Assembly (NCBI RefSeq): GCF_000003815.2 | Contig: NC_049984.1 | Span: forward strand, 2,767,315 to 2,831,314 | Direction of reading: 5' to 3' | Length of the DNA stretch: 64,000 nucleotides | Source: Branchiostoma floridae | Taxonomy: Eukaryota; Chordata; Leptocardii; Amphioxiformes; Branchiostomatidae | Shown: positions 38,353-51,499 of the stretch, piece after piece | Layout of the letters: each line of letters starts with the position of its first letter | How positions within the stretch are numbered: the first letter of the stretch is position 1 | Position numbers and translations under genes: made by a program | The notes under the pieces: generated by a model | What the model saw: the letters and a program-made list of their open reading frames with translations, nothing else | What the model was told of the DNA's origin: nothing | Databases searched by the model: none

Positions 38353-39054
38353 GTAGTCTTGACGATATATGTCAATCATTTGTCACTCCTAGCGGGAGAG
38401 ATGAAGCCGAAAAAGGGATTGCGCTGAAAATACGTTTGCATTTAGATCTATTTCTACGGCAATTTTTCAGGTTAATTTCATCTTTTTTTATTTCGATGAA
38501 CAATACAATATACAGTGAAAGAGATTCTCCTACTGGCTATCTTATGTCCGGAGTTCTAATGATTTCATTTATGATAGATGCGTATAGTATAAAACTGAAG
38601 ACAGAACGAGCAAAATGTTATATTATCGAGGGCATAGATATTTCAATAATTACTGAAAAATCCCCGGCTATATACTAATAGACACCCAGGATGTGGCGAG
38701 AGTGCTGACATTGTGATTTGTAAATACCTGAATGTCTTGATGAGTAAGAGTTGTGACGTGTAGAGTCACGGCAGGTGAGGAGACACGAACAATCGGACGG
38801 AAGCGGCCGTGTTGTGTGCGGTAAGTCTGAACACCTGAGGCAAGTACACACCTTTTCTCACCTGAGACAAATACACACCTGCCCAGACAGACAGGTGGGA
38901 GTAGGTAAAGAAAAGGAAGTCGACACAAACTTGTCTCAAGTCGCAGGTTATACGGAGGAGCCTACCGGTTTGTGACAGACTTTACAGTTTACAGTATTCT
39001 CCAAGCAAAGGTCTCATTAGTAGTGGCCGAGGTTTCTTAAGACAGTGTCTTTGC

Positions 39055-39373
39055 GTAGCCTCCATAGCAGGTTCTCTGGACCCCATTTCGTGTTTTTTTT
39101 GCTCACATTTTATGGTCCTCCTGTCCATTCGACAGATAAGCAGGCAGACAGGCATTTGCCTGTTTTGCCTGACCTGCACATGACTTTTTATGGTGAAGGG
39201 GGGGGTGTGCAATTCCCTCTCCACCCTCTCGTCTACTGGAGCACTAAATCTCACAGGGACAAAACTGTATGACACACATTTGCTAGCCAATAACACAGTA
39301 CGAAAAGAAATAGCCAGCAAAAGTGTATTATGAGCCAAAAAATGACTAAAATGCACAGAGAGTCTGCTATGCC
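39055..39373. mobile_element. MITE, AGCAGGTTCTCTGG ends
   Basis: Left tagcctccatagcaggttct, right gcacagagagtctgctatgc. The interior is longer than in the 38157 copy. Confidence 0.82.
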
Positions 39374-39429
39374 AGAGGCAAGCTTTTGCGCATTTGTGAC
39401 GTTGACAGAGTTGAAGGTAAGCAGCGCCC

Positions 39430-41950
39430 AAAACGACGCGGGCACTAGTACTAGTATCCCCGCTTTACACTTGCGTTTTGTTTTAAACTGTCGCACTAGT
39501 ACTAGACATCGTCTTTACACTTCTTTTTTTAAGTGTCGTAGCGTCTGAGTCTGAAGTACCCTTCAATAGTAGATTTCACTTTACTTCTCACGAAGTAGTA
39601 GTCTACGAGAGAAATAAACTATACGATGTGTAGTATTTTGCACTAGTCCGATAGTTTGAAAAACAAGTGTAAAGCCAGCCTGCGTCTTGCAGGTTCACCT
39701 TAAGTCTTGAGACACAAACACAGACCTGTGCAGACAGGTGTGGAGGAGTCACAGCGGGAAGGAAAAACAAACAGGTAACAAACTCCCGCGTGCCGACACT
39801 CACTGGGCACTTTGGACATGAACAGACGTCAAGTTCAAAGTGAAATATCTGCGAAGTATACAGGTTGTTGAAACAAAAACACAACATCCCCACAATGTAG
39901 ACAAAAACAAGTTCTTTTCAAATGACACCTGAAACTTCACGGTACATGTTAACTTTAAACTTGAAAAGACACGGTCAAGTTGAAAATTCAAGGCTTTGAA
40001 ATAAACAAATGATAAAAGCTATGTCAAATTCCAATCAAAACAGACAATTTGATGAAAGCTATGCAAATTTCGACCAGGATAATCATCTAAAAAGCATCAT
40101 GTCTCAAACCACGTGAAATTTGACTACACAAAAGTACATGAATAAAAAGCAAAAGAGCAAGGGGCCAGTCCCTGGCCTAAGCACCTACGTAGAAAGTAGA
40201 TTCAACTATTCTTTAAGCCAAAATTCAAGGCTTGATATAATTCGGGATTCTTACAACGGTATTCCAAGTTCAAGAAATCTGTGTTACACATTGTTTTTGA
40301 CGGAGTGTTGTGATGATGACGTCACGCGGAATGCGACAGGAATCTCGGCTGTATGCCCCCGCGTGCCGACCGCTCCACCGCGCGGTGTCATCCTCGCGCG
40401 CCTTGTTTTTGTTCCGCCCGGCTTTCCGACCTTTACCTGAGACAGGTGGAGGTTAAGACCTGCTTGCGTCACTTCCTACGTCACAGGTGAACGCCCAGGT
40501 GTGCCCCTCGGCGCACTGTGACGTTGGCATACCTGTAGTGACGACACAACCTGGTCGCGTGCTTTGTAGGGAAGACAGAACCTGACGTATGCAAGGGCTT
40601 CCCTTTCTGTCCATCTTATCTCTAACGTACAATAGCGTTTGCGTAACATCTGACAATGGCTTTCATTGTTGATTGTTCAGAAAATGGTAATTAAAACGCT
40701 GTTCTCGATCCTTATAAGGCGAAAAAAGATGCTAGCACTGGGAAGGGCAGGTGCCTCGAGCACAGTTAAAAGGGGAAGGTCTAGCCCCTGCAAAAATACT
40801 AGTATACTATTCTACAGAAACAGCAAAGAAAAAACTTGCTGACTTGTGTGCCATACGGCCAGGAACAACAACAAAGCAGGAGAGTGAAAATGTGATCGAC
40901 CACAGTTACATTCTTGGAGTTTCCGCACTTGTTAGCAACAATTTAGCGAAAGCAAACAAAGTTTACTATAAAGCGGAAATGTTCGTGGTTGTTTTTTATG
41001 TTGGTGTGTTTCATGCCGACCTTCATTGCGATTATTTCCTTTTCTACTGTAAACCATTCCGAACACTCCATTTTCACCTGATCGCAAAACATTTCCCCGT
41101 TTTTAGTGCATCTTCTGGTAGAAAACAACATCTTCTGTTAGAAAACCTTAATGTGTTGTTGTTCTGCTTGACGAAACCATCATGGAAAGAAATAGTCTAA
41201 CGATTTTTCGTTTTCTGACAAATTGCTTGAAGATTACGTCCATAAACCTGTTTGTCGTTTTGTAAAACCACTCATCAGCGAAACCTGTCAACTTTCCCAC
41301 AGTCCCGGCTTCCGTGCGGACTCGGGCGCTGCGGATTCACCACATTCCGACTTGTTTTGCGTGTCGTTCTGCGGCGTTTTGGTCGCCTTTCAACTGTACG
41401 CCTTTCTACATTGTATCTCCAAGCAGATGTTGGGGTGAAAATCATAGCGCTGGGCTCCGGGGATTCAGGTGAAGAGAGAAACATACCGAAATGCCCCAAG
41501 ATCACACCCGTTTTGTACAATCAATAGGTACAAGCTGCGTAAGACCAGACTGTGCAGTTTGATTCACTCACACTAGAAAGGACCTCTACCCGTTTCGTTA
41601 AGTGTGGTGGGTTTTGTAACGTGCTTGAGGTCACGGTGGGTCTCCTCAAACACTGGACCTCCAGCCTTACTTCTCACCTAAGAGAACGCCACTAGCCGAA
41701 GCTATGTACTCAGTTTCACCTGAGTCAATCAAGGAATAGTGCCTTTGGCAATGTCACAACTTCGAGACCTGCTAAGTCATCAACCCAAGCCTCAAGACCA
41801 CCTTGCCAACTGAACTGGCTTTATACATCTGCTCGGAGACGAGAACTTTCCCACACTCCCTGTGTCCGTGCAGGCCTGAAGTAGCGGGAATTGGCGGGAT
41901 AGTTTGGCGGCGTTCCGGCTTCCCGAGTGCCGAAGACAGACGGCAGGCGT
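39430..41950. other. Gene-free stretch with one CRE-containing patch
   Basis: No recognisable coding sequence. A full CRE (TGACGTCA, 40317-40324) begins a CG-rich patch (40310-40450). 39450-39530 holds a short direct repeat (actagtactag...cgtttacactt type). 41411-41430 is a stray tctccaagcagatgttgggg MITE end. Confidence 0.5.
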
Positions 41951-42018
41951 AACCCGGCCCAACAGCGCTGTCATATCCGCGGAGTTTCCGCTCAGGACCC
42001 GGTACCACCTGTTAGCTC

Positions 42019-42504
42019 TACGGAGCACATGAAACATGCAGATACTACAATATAGCCCCTGACCAAAGGTTCTGTCCTTTCTGTCCAAAGCATATAGAAG
42101 ATGAATTTCACTTTTTAATGGAATGTTCTAAATACACTATTTTACGTAATGAGCTATTTACATTTCTCGAATCCTGTACAGCAGATTTCAAGAGACTGGA
42201 TGCTACAGACAGATTTGTATATATCTTTAGATGCCACAACTCCCATAATGCAAAGATAGGCAAATATATCAAAGACTGCTTTGCTATTAGAAAGAATACT
42301 GAAACTCATGATTAGCCCAACTCGATTGTAACACTTTATCAAAGACTTGTGTTAGCCCTTCTTGTTATGTTAATTAGGATGTTAAGTCTTATTCTATTTT
42401 GTTCAGTTCAGTTAATTTTGTATTTTGTACTTTGTGTAATAGTTGTTGCCATACATTGTACCATGTACAAATGTCGTGCAATAAAGTTCTCTCTCTCTCT
42501 ATCT
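42019..42504 (+). pseudogene. 5'-truncated non-LTR retrotransposon copy
   Basis: Reads CPFCPKHIEDEFHFLMECSK, then YTILRNELF, to a stop at 42313-42315: the Cys/His C-terminal segment of non-LTR ORF2. It is followed by a 3'UTR ending ataaagttctctctctct. It is flanked by 44-bp direct repeats (41975-42018 and 42505-42548) that look like a long, diverged target duplication. Confidence 0.8.
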
Positions 42505-43399
42505 ATCCGCGGAGTTTCCGCCCCGGACCCGTTCCCACCTGTTAGCTCGCTCCGCGGAGCATGTCAGCTTGGAGGGAATGAAACCAGCTCAATTCCTTTG
42601 CAATTCCTCTCAGCTCGTCACCACGCATTCCTGACGTGTCAGCGCACCTCGGGTCGTATATAAAGTCGGTGAAAAGTCGATCTGCACACTTGCGAGTTGA
42701 CTAACCGCACGGACGTCTGGGCAACGGACTGATGTAACGGAACGGATTTCATAACAAGACTTTTATAGATTAGATAAAAGTGGACTATCCCAAGGCTGTC
42801 TCCAGTTTTATAGAGAGCGAGTCAAAACTTCACGTAAATAACTGTTACATACGGTCTGCTGTAAAAGTGTGCGTCCGTGCGTGTGTTGGGGAGGGGGGTA
42901 TCTTTGGGTGATTTACGGTTCATCAGGGGGGTCTTAGCGATACCACTGCTGCATGAGGGGGTCTGAAAGGTGGGTGGGCCTTTGTCGACTTCCTTCAAGT
43001 GAAAATATCTTAGGCACGACAGTCTCACGTTTTGTCCACGTCATTGCAAGTAGAGGGTATAGGGCTAGCAAAAATCTATAGGCCCTGTAAAAGTATATTG
43101 CTGCAGTAACAGCTAAAATTTGCTGCCCCGATGATGTGCCACTATGTGATAGACGTGAACAACAACAACAGTATTGATAAAAGCTGTTTGGCTCCGTTTT
43201 GCGTTGGACGTCTTATGTGCGGTTTTTTTTCCGGCTCATCTTTTCAGTGCCTCCTGCTGATTATATATACTAGAACTGCATAATTAAACCTATGTATTCA
43301 ATGTTACAAAGGATGCCTCTTATCAATATGCCCCGTTTTTCTTGGCTCTACCCACGAACTATTTGGCAAATATCTATTTCATACAAAGTCTGGCAGAGA

Positions 43400-43700
43400 C
43401 TACGTCACCCCGGTCACCAACCGGCCCTACCCTCTCGCACTTGGCGCGAACCCTCCACCACAGTCGTCCCACACACGGCCCGGTCGCCATGGCGACGGAA
43501 GATATCGTCTGACGCTGGCAGGTGGAACACTGTGGTGCCGGTTGAAACTTGTCTGACTCCCGACACGCGACCTCCGGGAGAACCTCGTGCTGACAGAACC
43601 CGTGATGAGCGACACGTCCTGAGTTAGAACCCCGTCGCCATGGCAACGCCCCCGGAAGCGCCATTTTGACCTTGACAGTTGTAAATTCCATCTTCACGAC
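43400..43700. promoter_or_regulatory. Candidate regulatory patch with two RFX X-box-type palindromes
   Basis: GTCGCCATGGCGAC (43483-43496) and GTCGCCATGGCAAC (43634-43647) fit the RFX X-box GTNRCC-N2-RGYAAC, the second perfectly. Next to the second is CCCCGGAAGCGCCATTTTGA, with ETS-like and YY1-like cores. No adjacent gene is recognised. Confidence 0.4.
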
Positions 43701-44314
43701 CGCGGACAAGGTCAGAAGTGACGATGCGCATAGTTGCTGTCAGCGCAGATTTCATAAGAAGATATTTCCCTGTTATGCTGAACTTTTGGCACGTAACTTG
43801 ACGTCTTTTCATTAAAACTCAGGTCTCTATCAAACCTGACTACAATGGCGAAAGGGAGCATAATTCACCAGGGAAGCTTGGCTACCATGGTACCAAAGAG
43901 TAAGCTGGGCTGAATCTTATGGCCGTTTTTGCCGAATCATACTCTCCGAACCCGCCAGGAAGGCAAGGTCGAAGGCTAGCAAAACTCCACCAAGGTAGTA
44001 CCGTGTCCTCTGCCTAATTCTTCTATATCATTTAAACACAAGAAAGAGAAAGCTGTTCGCGAATTGCATCGAATTTACCACCTCTTCCTTAGGGATAGTC
44101 CTACCCATCAACAGAAAACCATAAACATTTACTTGCTATCTTTTGATCATCTCATAAAAAAGGACAAACGACAGACAAAAATGAGGACACTTCCAAGCCA
44201 ACACGCCAGCAGTTCCCGGAATCCGTGCGGAAACCATACAGATAAACCGTGACCACGGTAGAACGTCCCTGCCATGATTTCCCATATCATGATATGCTAC
44301 AGGATACATGTATA

Positions 44315-44481
44315 CTCTCCAAGCATAGGTTAGGCTCCGGTTGTTTCAACCGTCAGGCTGACGTTTTTAGGGGTTTCATTATCGGCCGCGAGACATATAA
44401 AGAAAACCGTACAAAATACACAGCCTGATAAAAACGTATAAAAACGCCAAAACAGCCGGAGCCTAACCTCTGCTTGGAGAG
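44315..44481. mobile_element. CTCCAAGCAGAGG-family MITE, complete
   Basis: 167 bp between CTCTCCAAGCATAGGTTAGG and CCTAACCTCTGCTTGGAGAG, with inner CCGGCTGTTT-type inverted repeats. Preceded by TA. Confidence 0.9.
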
Positions 44482-44729
44482 CAACAGGATAAAGAACATG
44501 TTAACAGAGGAACAAATTGAACTTGACGTCTCATACGTGACATCTACACAAAAGGAACGAACTTTCATATCCTTTGACAGAAGTTAAGACGAACACGATC
44601 CAGTCATCAATAAGAACAAGTGTTTCCCCTCAACTACTAGTACTTAAAAGTGTCCATCATTTGTGACGTTACCACAATGTCTAAGAAGAAGGCACGTACT
44701 TGTGCGATGTTTATGGCACGCCAAATGGG

Positions 44730-47065
44730 GTCAAAAGTCGCGCGGAGGATAAAATCGTGCGCGAGAGAGATAAAACCGTGGAGAGAGAAGAAATATCGTG
44801 CGAGAGAGAAAATAAAACCAGAGAGAGAGGAAATATCGTGCGAGAGAGAAAATAAAACCAGAGAGAGAGGAAATATCGTGCGAGAAAGGAAATAAAGTGC
44901 GAGAGAGGAAATAAAGTTGACAGGGAGGAAATAAACTGCGAGAGAGGAAATAAAGTTGACAGGGAGGAAATAAACTGCGAGAGAGGAAATAAAACTATAA
45001 AGATAGGAAATAAAGGGGTAGAGATAGGAAATAACGTGCGAGAGAGGAAATAAAACTATAGAGATAGGAAATACCGTGAGGGAGAGGAAATAAAGGTGGA
45101 GGGATAGGAAATACCGTGCGAGAGAGAAAATAAAGGTGGAGAGATAGGAAATACCGTGCGGAAGAGAAATTGAACCATAGAGATAAAAAATATCGTGCGA
45201 CAGAGAAAATAAAGGTGGAGAGATAGGAAATACCGTGCGGGGGGGGGGGGTAATTAAAACCATATATAGATAGGAAATACCGTGCGTGAGGGGAAATAAA
45301 GGTGGAGAGATAGGAAATACCGTGCGGGAAAGAAAATAAAGGTGGAGAGATAGGAAATATCGTGCGGGAGAGGAAATAAAACCATAGAGATAGGAAATAC
45401 CATGCGAGAGAGAAAATAAAGGTGGAAAGATAGGAAATACCGTGCGGGGGAGAAAATAAAGGTGGAGAGATAGGAAATATCGTGCGGGAGAGGAAATAAA
45501 ACCCTAGAGATAGGAAATAACGTGCGAGAGAGAAAATAAAGGTGGAAAGATAGGAAATACCGTGCGGGATAGAAAATAAAGGTGGAAAGATAGGAAATAC
45601 CGTGCGGGAGAGGAAATAAAACCCTAGAGATAGGAAATACCCTGCGAGAGAGAAAATAAAGGTGGAAAGATAGGAAATACCGTGCGGGGGAGAAAATAAA
45701 GGTGGAGAGATAGGAAATATCGTGCGGGAGAGGAAATAAAACCCTAGAGATGGGAAATACCGTGCGGAGAGAAAAAAAAAAGGTGGAAAGATAGGGAAAT
45801 CCCGGGCGGGGAAAGAAAATAAAAGGTGGAAAGAAAGTAAATACCGTGCGGGAGAAGAAAAAAACCCCTAGAGGTGGGAAAAACCGTGGGGAGAAAAAAA
45901 AAAAGTGGGGAGATTGGAAAAATCGTGCCAGAAAAAAAATAAAGGNNNNNNNNNNNNNNNNNNNNNNNNNNNNNNNNNNNNNNNNNNNNNNNNNNNNNNN
46001 NNNNNNNNNNNNNNNNNNNNNNNNNNNNNNNNNNNNNNNNNNNNNNNNNNNNNNNNNNNNNNNNNNNNNNNNNNNNNNNNNNNNNNNNNNNNNNNNNNNN
46101 NNNNNNNNNNNNNNNNNNNNNNNNNNNNNNNNNNNNNNNNNNNNNNNNNNNNNNNNNNNNNNNNNNNNNNNNNNNNNNNNNNNNNNNNNNNNNNNNNNNN
46201 NNNNNNNNNNNNNNNNNNNNNNNNNNNNNNNNNNNNNNNNNNNNNNNNNNNNNNNNNNNNNNNNNNNNNNNNNNNNNNNNNNNNNNNNNNNNNNATAAAA
46301 AGTCGAGAGTTAGGATATACCGCGCGGGAGAGGAAATAAAGGTGGAGAGAGAGGAAACACCTTGCGGCAGAGGAATAAAGGTGGAGAGATAGGAAATCCC
46401 GTGCGGGAGAGGAAATAAAACCATAGATAGAGATAGGAAATACTGTGCGAGGGAGAAAATATAAGTCGAGAGATAGGAAACACCTCGCGGGAGAGAAAAT
46501 AAAGGTGGAGACAGAGAGGAAATACCGTGCGGGAGAGAAAACATAGGTGGAGAGATAGGAAATATCGTGCGGGAGAGGAAATAAAGGTGGAGGGATAGGA
46601 AATATCGTGCGGGAGAGGAAATAAAACCATAGAGATAGGAAATGTCGTGCGGAAGGGGAAATAAAACCATAGAGATAGGAAATGTCGTGCGAGAGAGAGA
46701 ATAAAACCATAGAGATAGGAAATATTTTGCGAGAGAGGAAATAAAGGTGGAGGGATAGGAAATATCGTGCGGGAGAGGAAATAAAACCATAGAGATAGGA
46801 AATGTCGTGCGGAAGGGGAAATAAAACCATAGAGATAGGAAATGTCGTGCGAGAGAGAGAATAAAACCATAGAGATAGGAAATATTTTGCGAGAGAGGAA
46901 ATAAAGGTGGGGAGATAGGAAATAACGTGCGAGAGAGGAAAGAAAGGTGGAGAGAAATTAAATATTGTGCAAGAGAGAAAACAAAGGTGGAGATATAGGG
47001 AATATTGTGCGAGAGAGGAAATATCCTTCGAGAGAGGAAATAAATGCGGAGAGAAGAAATAAACA
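44730..47065. repeat. Minisatellite, 40-bp unit, about 2.3 kb
   Basis: The unit is close to ataggaaataccgtgcggga followed by gagaaaataaaggtggagag, with variants ending accatagag or accctagag. The period is 40 bp over most of the array; the left edge is irregular. 46581-46740 and 46741-46900 are identical 160-bp blocks of four units. A 349-N gap interrupts it. The minus strand has almost no stops in any frame, which yields long spurious ORFs with a 40-residue period. Confidence 0.97.
45946..46294. other. Assembly gap (349 N)
   Basis: Run of N inside the 40-bp minisatellite. Sequence quality to its left (45770-45945) also looks poor, with extra A and G runs. Confidence 0.99.
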
Positions 47066-47139
47066 GCCTACCTAGTATAGAATAGTCGGGAATATGATGA
47101 AAAACGGAAACATTTTATGGAAATGTCATGACATTGATT

Positions 47140-47790
47140 GATTATTGATAAAATCTATTAAAAGAAACTGATGATAATAACATTACCTGGATCCGCTAAA
47201 AACAAACTAAGGTCATATAGACTGTTGAAGTCAAGAACAGGATATAGATATTGACAATATACAGTAGAGGACTGCCCAAAGAAATTAACAAGACAGGGGA
47301 TTGGCTGCCACAAATCATTAATTGAAAATGGAAGATACTGTAATCAAGATAAGATAGAAGATGAACTCAATTTTATAGAATGTGGATTATACAATAGATT
47401 GTTATATTTTGTAGACTAGTACTACTGATGCTATATATGTTTCCCATGAATTCATACACCTAAGAAATTTTGAGGAATTGATATATCTAATAACTTGATA
47501 TAACTTTTGATTATAAGACATATCTGTTTATACATCTTCACCATCACAGGGGCAGTCAAATTTGTTCTTGTGCTAACTTGCCAGACACTTCACTATAATA
47601 ATACTCCTCTGTTATCAGACAATCGTCCAAATGAAATTTTAACCAATGTATATATGTATATAGTACTTAGTCCTAGTAATGTGTAATATTTGACCCTTGT
47701 TATCGTGTGTTTCAAATGTAAATTGAATGCAATTCAGTGGTCCCACTGCGAATTTTCAATAAAGTCATCATCATCATCATCATCATGTAT
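47140..47790 (+). pseudogene. Decayed non-LTR retrotransposon relic with (ATC)n tail
   Basis: Broken frames read NKLRSYRLLK and, later, GRYCNQDKIEDELNFIECGL, the same C-terminal signature as 42061-42130 and 33338-33658. It ends in caataaagtcatcatcatca, a (ATC)n tail at 47766-47787. Confidence 0.75.
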
Positions 47791-49290
47791 CTGTTAAATA
47801 CCATTTTGTATTGACCTGCACATTACCCAGTATATGTACTGTAAAGGGAATAAAGATCTTCTTTCCATTAAATTTCTGCTGGTGTTGATTCAAACAAGAT
47901 GGGCAGAGTTGTCAAAATATGGTACAGAAACAATGAATGACCTGATTGTTTAGGATTCTTTTCATATTGATAAAGTGTTTACATTTCAAAAAATATCCGG
48001 AAACACTGACACACAGACATACCAAAAAGGGTACTACTGGTAGTGTCATAGTCACAATTTTTCTTGAGGAGGGATGGGTAAGAAACTATTCTGCTTTTGA
48101 TCATATTGCAGACTCTTTTCAAAAGATGATACTGACAGTGTCACATTCTTTGGGAAGATTACATGGGTAATCTTAGCCCCAAAAGTCTTCTTTCATTCAA
48201 GAAAGAAGAATTGGGATAAAGTGTAAAATGATTGCTGCCATATACATTCTCATAATCTTACCATCTACAGATGTATGCAGTAAAAGCAAAGATGCAACAA
48301 TAAGTCACATACACTTTGAATCTTCTTGACAGCTTTAATAAATACTTGAAACGTTACACATGCCTCACAATCTTATTGCATTTCTGTATGTACAAAAAAT
48401 GATGCCGGCTGAAATGATATACATTTTGAATTTTTATCTTGCCAATAAAATCTCTAAAAAAAAAAAAAAATTTACAACTGTTTTTAAAATTTGCAAAGCT
48501 GGTTACAATCCATGTCCTGTTGGCTGGGACCAGGTCTGGTTTCTCCCCGTTTACTCTCTCATGGACCAAGTTCTGCTTCTTTTCCCATGAAGGTGCTCCA
48601 TCTGGAGAATGGAAACAGGAGAGTGAGATTTGACATTTCAAGCATTGTCGGAAATCATAGTCCAAACCATACCAGGTTTGAAAAATTACAAGATAGAAAA
48701 ATCAGAACATGATCAGTCACTTCATCCACCTTTACAGGCCAATTCATAGCTCTCGAGATGACCTTATCTTTATTGTTCTATCTGTCAAAATTATGGAGTA
48801 GCCATATACAAGTATTTTGTCCCATAGCTAGCTACCCCATTCCATCAGATGATGAAATGACTAAGGCTAGCAAACATCCAGACAGAGTTTCAATGAGACT
48901 CTTACTGATTTAGTGCAGACACTCAGATTTTAATCACAGATGGACAGACAAAATGGCAAAAAATATAGAATACAGGATGTAACAGTTAATGTCATTAGAT
49001 TGGAATCTAGGTTCAACAATGAAACACTGCATCTGTATGAGTCTTGTGGGATCAAGGTCATTTTAACAAGGTCACGATAACAAAGAAATGGGAAGTTCTT
49101 TCAGGCAGGGTTTTAATAGAGTTTCTAGGCTTCTTTGGTGCCTCTCATCTGTTTCTAGCTTTAAAGCTTCAATATTCAGTAGCATTTTGAAAATGTGTTC
49201 AGCACCATGGACAGGCATGCATGCCTCCTTGGCGTGTGTGTATCCTTGGTTACATTGCATAATACTTAACGGAATACATTTTTGTGTGCT
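47791..49290. other. Spacer, nothing recognised
   Basis: AT-rich sequence without a recognisable ORF. A poly(A)-like run (about 48456-48470) follows aataaaatct and may mark a retroposed end. Confidence 0.5.
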
Positions 49291-49295
49291 TAATA

Positions 49296-49469
49296 CAGTA
49301 GAAGCCAGTTAATTGCACAACGGATTAACGCACACTTCTGTTAACTGCACGGAATCCCAAAATCCCAAACCGGTGTGGTCCTGCTAGACAACTTCGCATT
49401 ATTGCACCAGCCGGATAATTACACGAAATTCACTGGCAAATAGGCCGTGCAATTAAGCTGCTTCTACTG
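49296..49469. mobile_element. Pogo/Tigger-like MITE, 174 bp
   Basis: Ends CAGTAGAAGCCAGTTAATTG and CAATTAAGCTGCTTCTACTG with TA target duplication at 49294-49295 and 49470-49471. The CAGTAGAA...TTAATTG terminus resembles pogo/Tigger transposons. No transposase. Confidence 0.88.
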
Positions 49470-49630
49470 TATCCAAAACTTGGAACCTGTTTTATATGGA
49501 AGAGGGAATTTCTATCATTTGCTATAATACAGTGAACAATTATTTTGCTAGACTGTGACTGTGACTCTATAGATGCTGGGTTCCCTGTATTTTGCGCCAA
49601 TGCCATGCCCTTCCTAAAAGTACTAGTACA

Positions 49631-49717
49631 CAGTAGAAGCCGCTTAATTGTACTGCCTGTTGCACTGCCTAACAGAAGTGTGTGTTAATCCGTTGGGCAA
49701 TTAACTGGCTTCTACTG
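49631..49717. mobile_element. Pogo/Tigger-like MITE, 87-bp deleted copy
   Basis: Same ends as 49296-49469 (CAGTAGAAGCCGCTTAATTG and CAATTAACTGGCTTCTACTG) with the middle deleted. TA on the right, CA on the left. Confidence 0.85.
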
Positions 49718-50033
49718 TATAATATCTGAGTGGGAGGGGGGCGAAGGGACGCCCTACCCTCGCCCGCCTCCCTACTTTATTTACGCCTATTACGGCTACC
49801 AAACAACCAACAAATCTTCTTCATGACTCGGTTATTTTGTAGCAAATCTATGTCTCATAGTGCAGGTCACATGTAGTTGTAAGGCCTATATAAACAGACT
49901 CTTATACCTGAGTGTTGCATGTTGTAGCAGACCAGTGGCTGAAGCAATCCTGTTCACGTCTGAGGGGGCGTGACGTCAGCGGTCGGTATCACCTCTCGCG
50001 TTTGCATGCGATTTTCTTTCCCCCGCGGTGATT

Positions 50034-50470
50034 TGTTCTCTCGCGCTTGCATGCGGTTTTTTTCCTCGCTCGCAAATCATCATCATCGTTTTCGCCGAGA
50101 GAGAGGAAAAATCATCATCATCGTTTTCGCCGAGAGAGAGGTAAAATCATCATCATCGTTTTCGCCGAGAGAGAGGAAACAAAATCACAGGCACACGCGA
50201 AAGACAACGCCGCGAAAAGGGATCGATGGGTGCAAACTGGGAAGAAAAACGTTTGTTTGTACATGTACTAAATACAAATCCTAAAATATACAATGCGAGT
50301 GTGAGGTCTATCTTACTTCTGGGTCTTGATTTCGGTAAAGTAATTTCTCGCGTTTGCATGTGGTGTTTTTACTTCTCGCTCGCGCTGGCTGACTTGCTGC
50401 GAGCGAGGACAAATCCTGGGCGGGAGGAAATAAACGCCAGGGGGATAGGAATAATAATCAGGCACGTCAG
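50034..50470. repeat. CTCTCGCG-rich degenerate repeat with 35-bp triplication
   Basis: catcatcatcgttttcgccg and agagagagg occur three times in tandem (about 50080-50175). Flanking text (tctctcgcgcttgcatgcgg; tttctcgcgtttgcatgtgg) echoes the 40-bp minisatellite in reverse orientation. Confidence 0.75.
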
Positions 50471-50995
50471 GCGAAAGAAGAACGTGAGCGAGATGAAACT
50501 GCATTATCATAATGACATGAATAAAATGTTGTTGTTGTAAAATCAATGCCTGTGGTGGGTAAAGTTAGGTGATAATTTAATTGCGAGCCATATTAAAACA
50601 CACGTACTATTTATTATCGAAATAGGTCCAGCCTTTTGGCAAGATGCCCCATTCAATAAGAATTGTTTGCCCTATTGACATGCCAATCGTAATAAGGCAC
50701 CTGTAGACGTTTAGGACAACATCTGTTGATTTAAATTCTCATTCATTCCCGGCTAAGGAAAGGCTGGACTTTCTTGCTCAGTTGTAACCGCAACAATCAT
50801 GATTTGCGATGTATGATGCGATGCATATCTATAACATACTAGACACATGGAACTGTGTTTCATGCATTATCCTTCAAATGTTAAAGCACCATTTTACCCA
50901 CATCAAGATCACACTTTGCTATACTTCTTAATCATCCAGATACACAGTTCTTTAATGGTGTTTGTGTAGGCTTAGACGACTGTCTGCAAAATAGT

Positions 50996-51200
50996 CGGTG
51001 TTTTCTCTCACATAAGATTTGTTTTCTCCCGCAAGGTATTTTCTCTCACGCAAGATATTTTCCCTCGCGCAAAGTATCATCTCTCGCGTAAGATCTCTAT
51101 TCTCTTCTGCAAAATGTTTTCTCTCGCGAAAGATATTTTCCCTCTCGCAAAATATTTTATCTTGCGCAAGATATTTTCTCCCCTACAGAAAATATCTAGC
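50996..51200. repeat. Degenerate CTCTCGCGCAAGATATTTT repeat
   Basis: About eight imperfect units near 20 bp (ttttctctcacgcaagatat, tttccctcgcgcaaagtatc, and so on). Read in reverse they resemble the aaatatcgtgcgagagagg core of the minisatellite 4 kb away. Confidence 0.8.
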
Positions 51201-51499
51201 GCGAGAGTGTGTGTGTGTCGGAAAGAGAGCAAGAGCAAGTACCTTATATGCATATATGACAAGACTCTCGGTAATAACTTTCTGTCAAATGATTAGAGAA
51301 AATTATTGTATATTCGATATGAATACAATTCTATTGAATGAAGTGATGTCTACATAGTATACTTAGACTGGCAAATGTACATGTGCAATGCTGGGGTAGC
51401 GATTCTGTTTAACAATTTTACTTATGCGTTCAAATGAACACAGTGTACACAAGCACTCATCATGCACGGCCGGTCATAATAACTAGTCACGAAATACAT

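Noticed and set aside
44637-46870. Long minus-strand ORFs (about 208, 348, 320 and 186 codons)
   Set aside because: They lie wholly in the 40-bp minisatellite, overlap in several frames, cross a gap and have a 40-residue period caused by 3 x 40 bp; no protein-like conservation.
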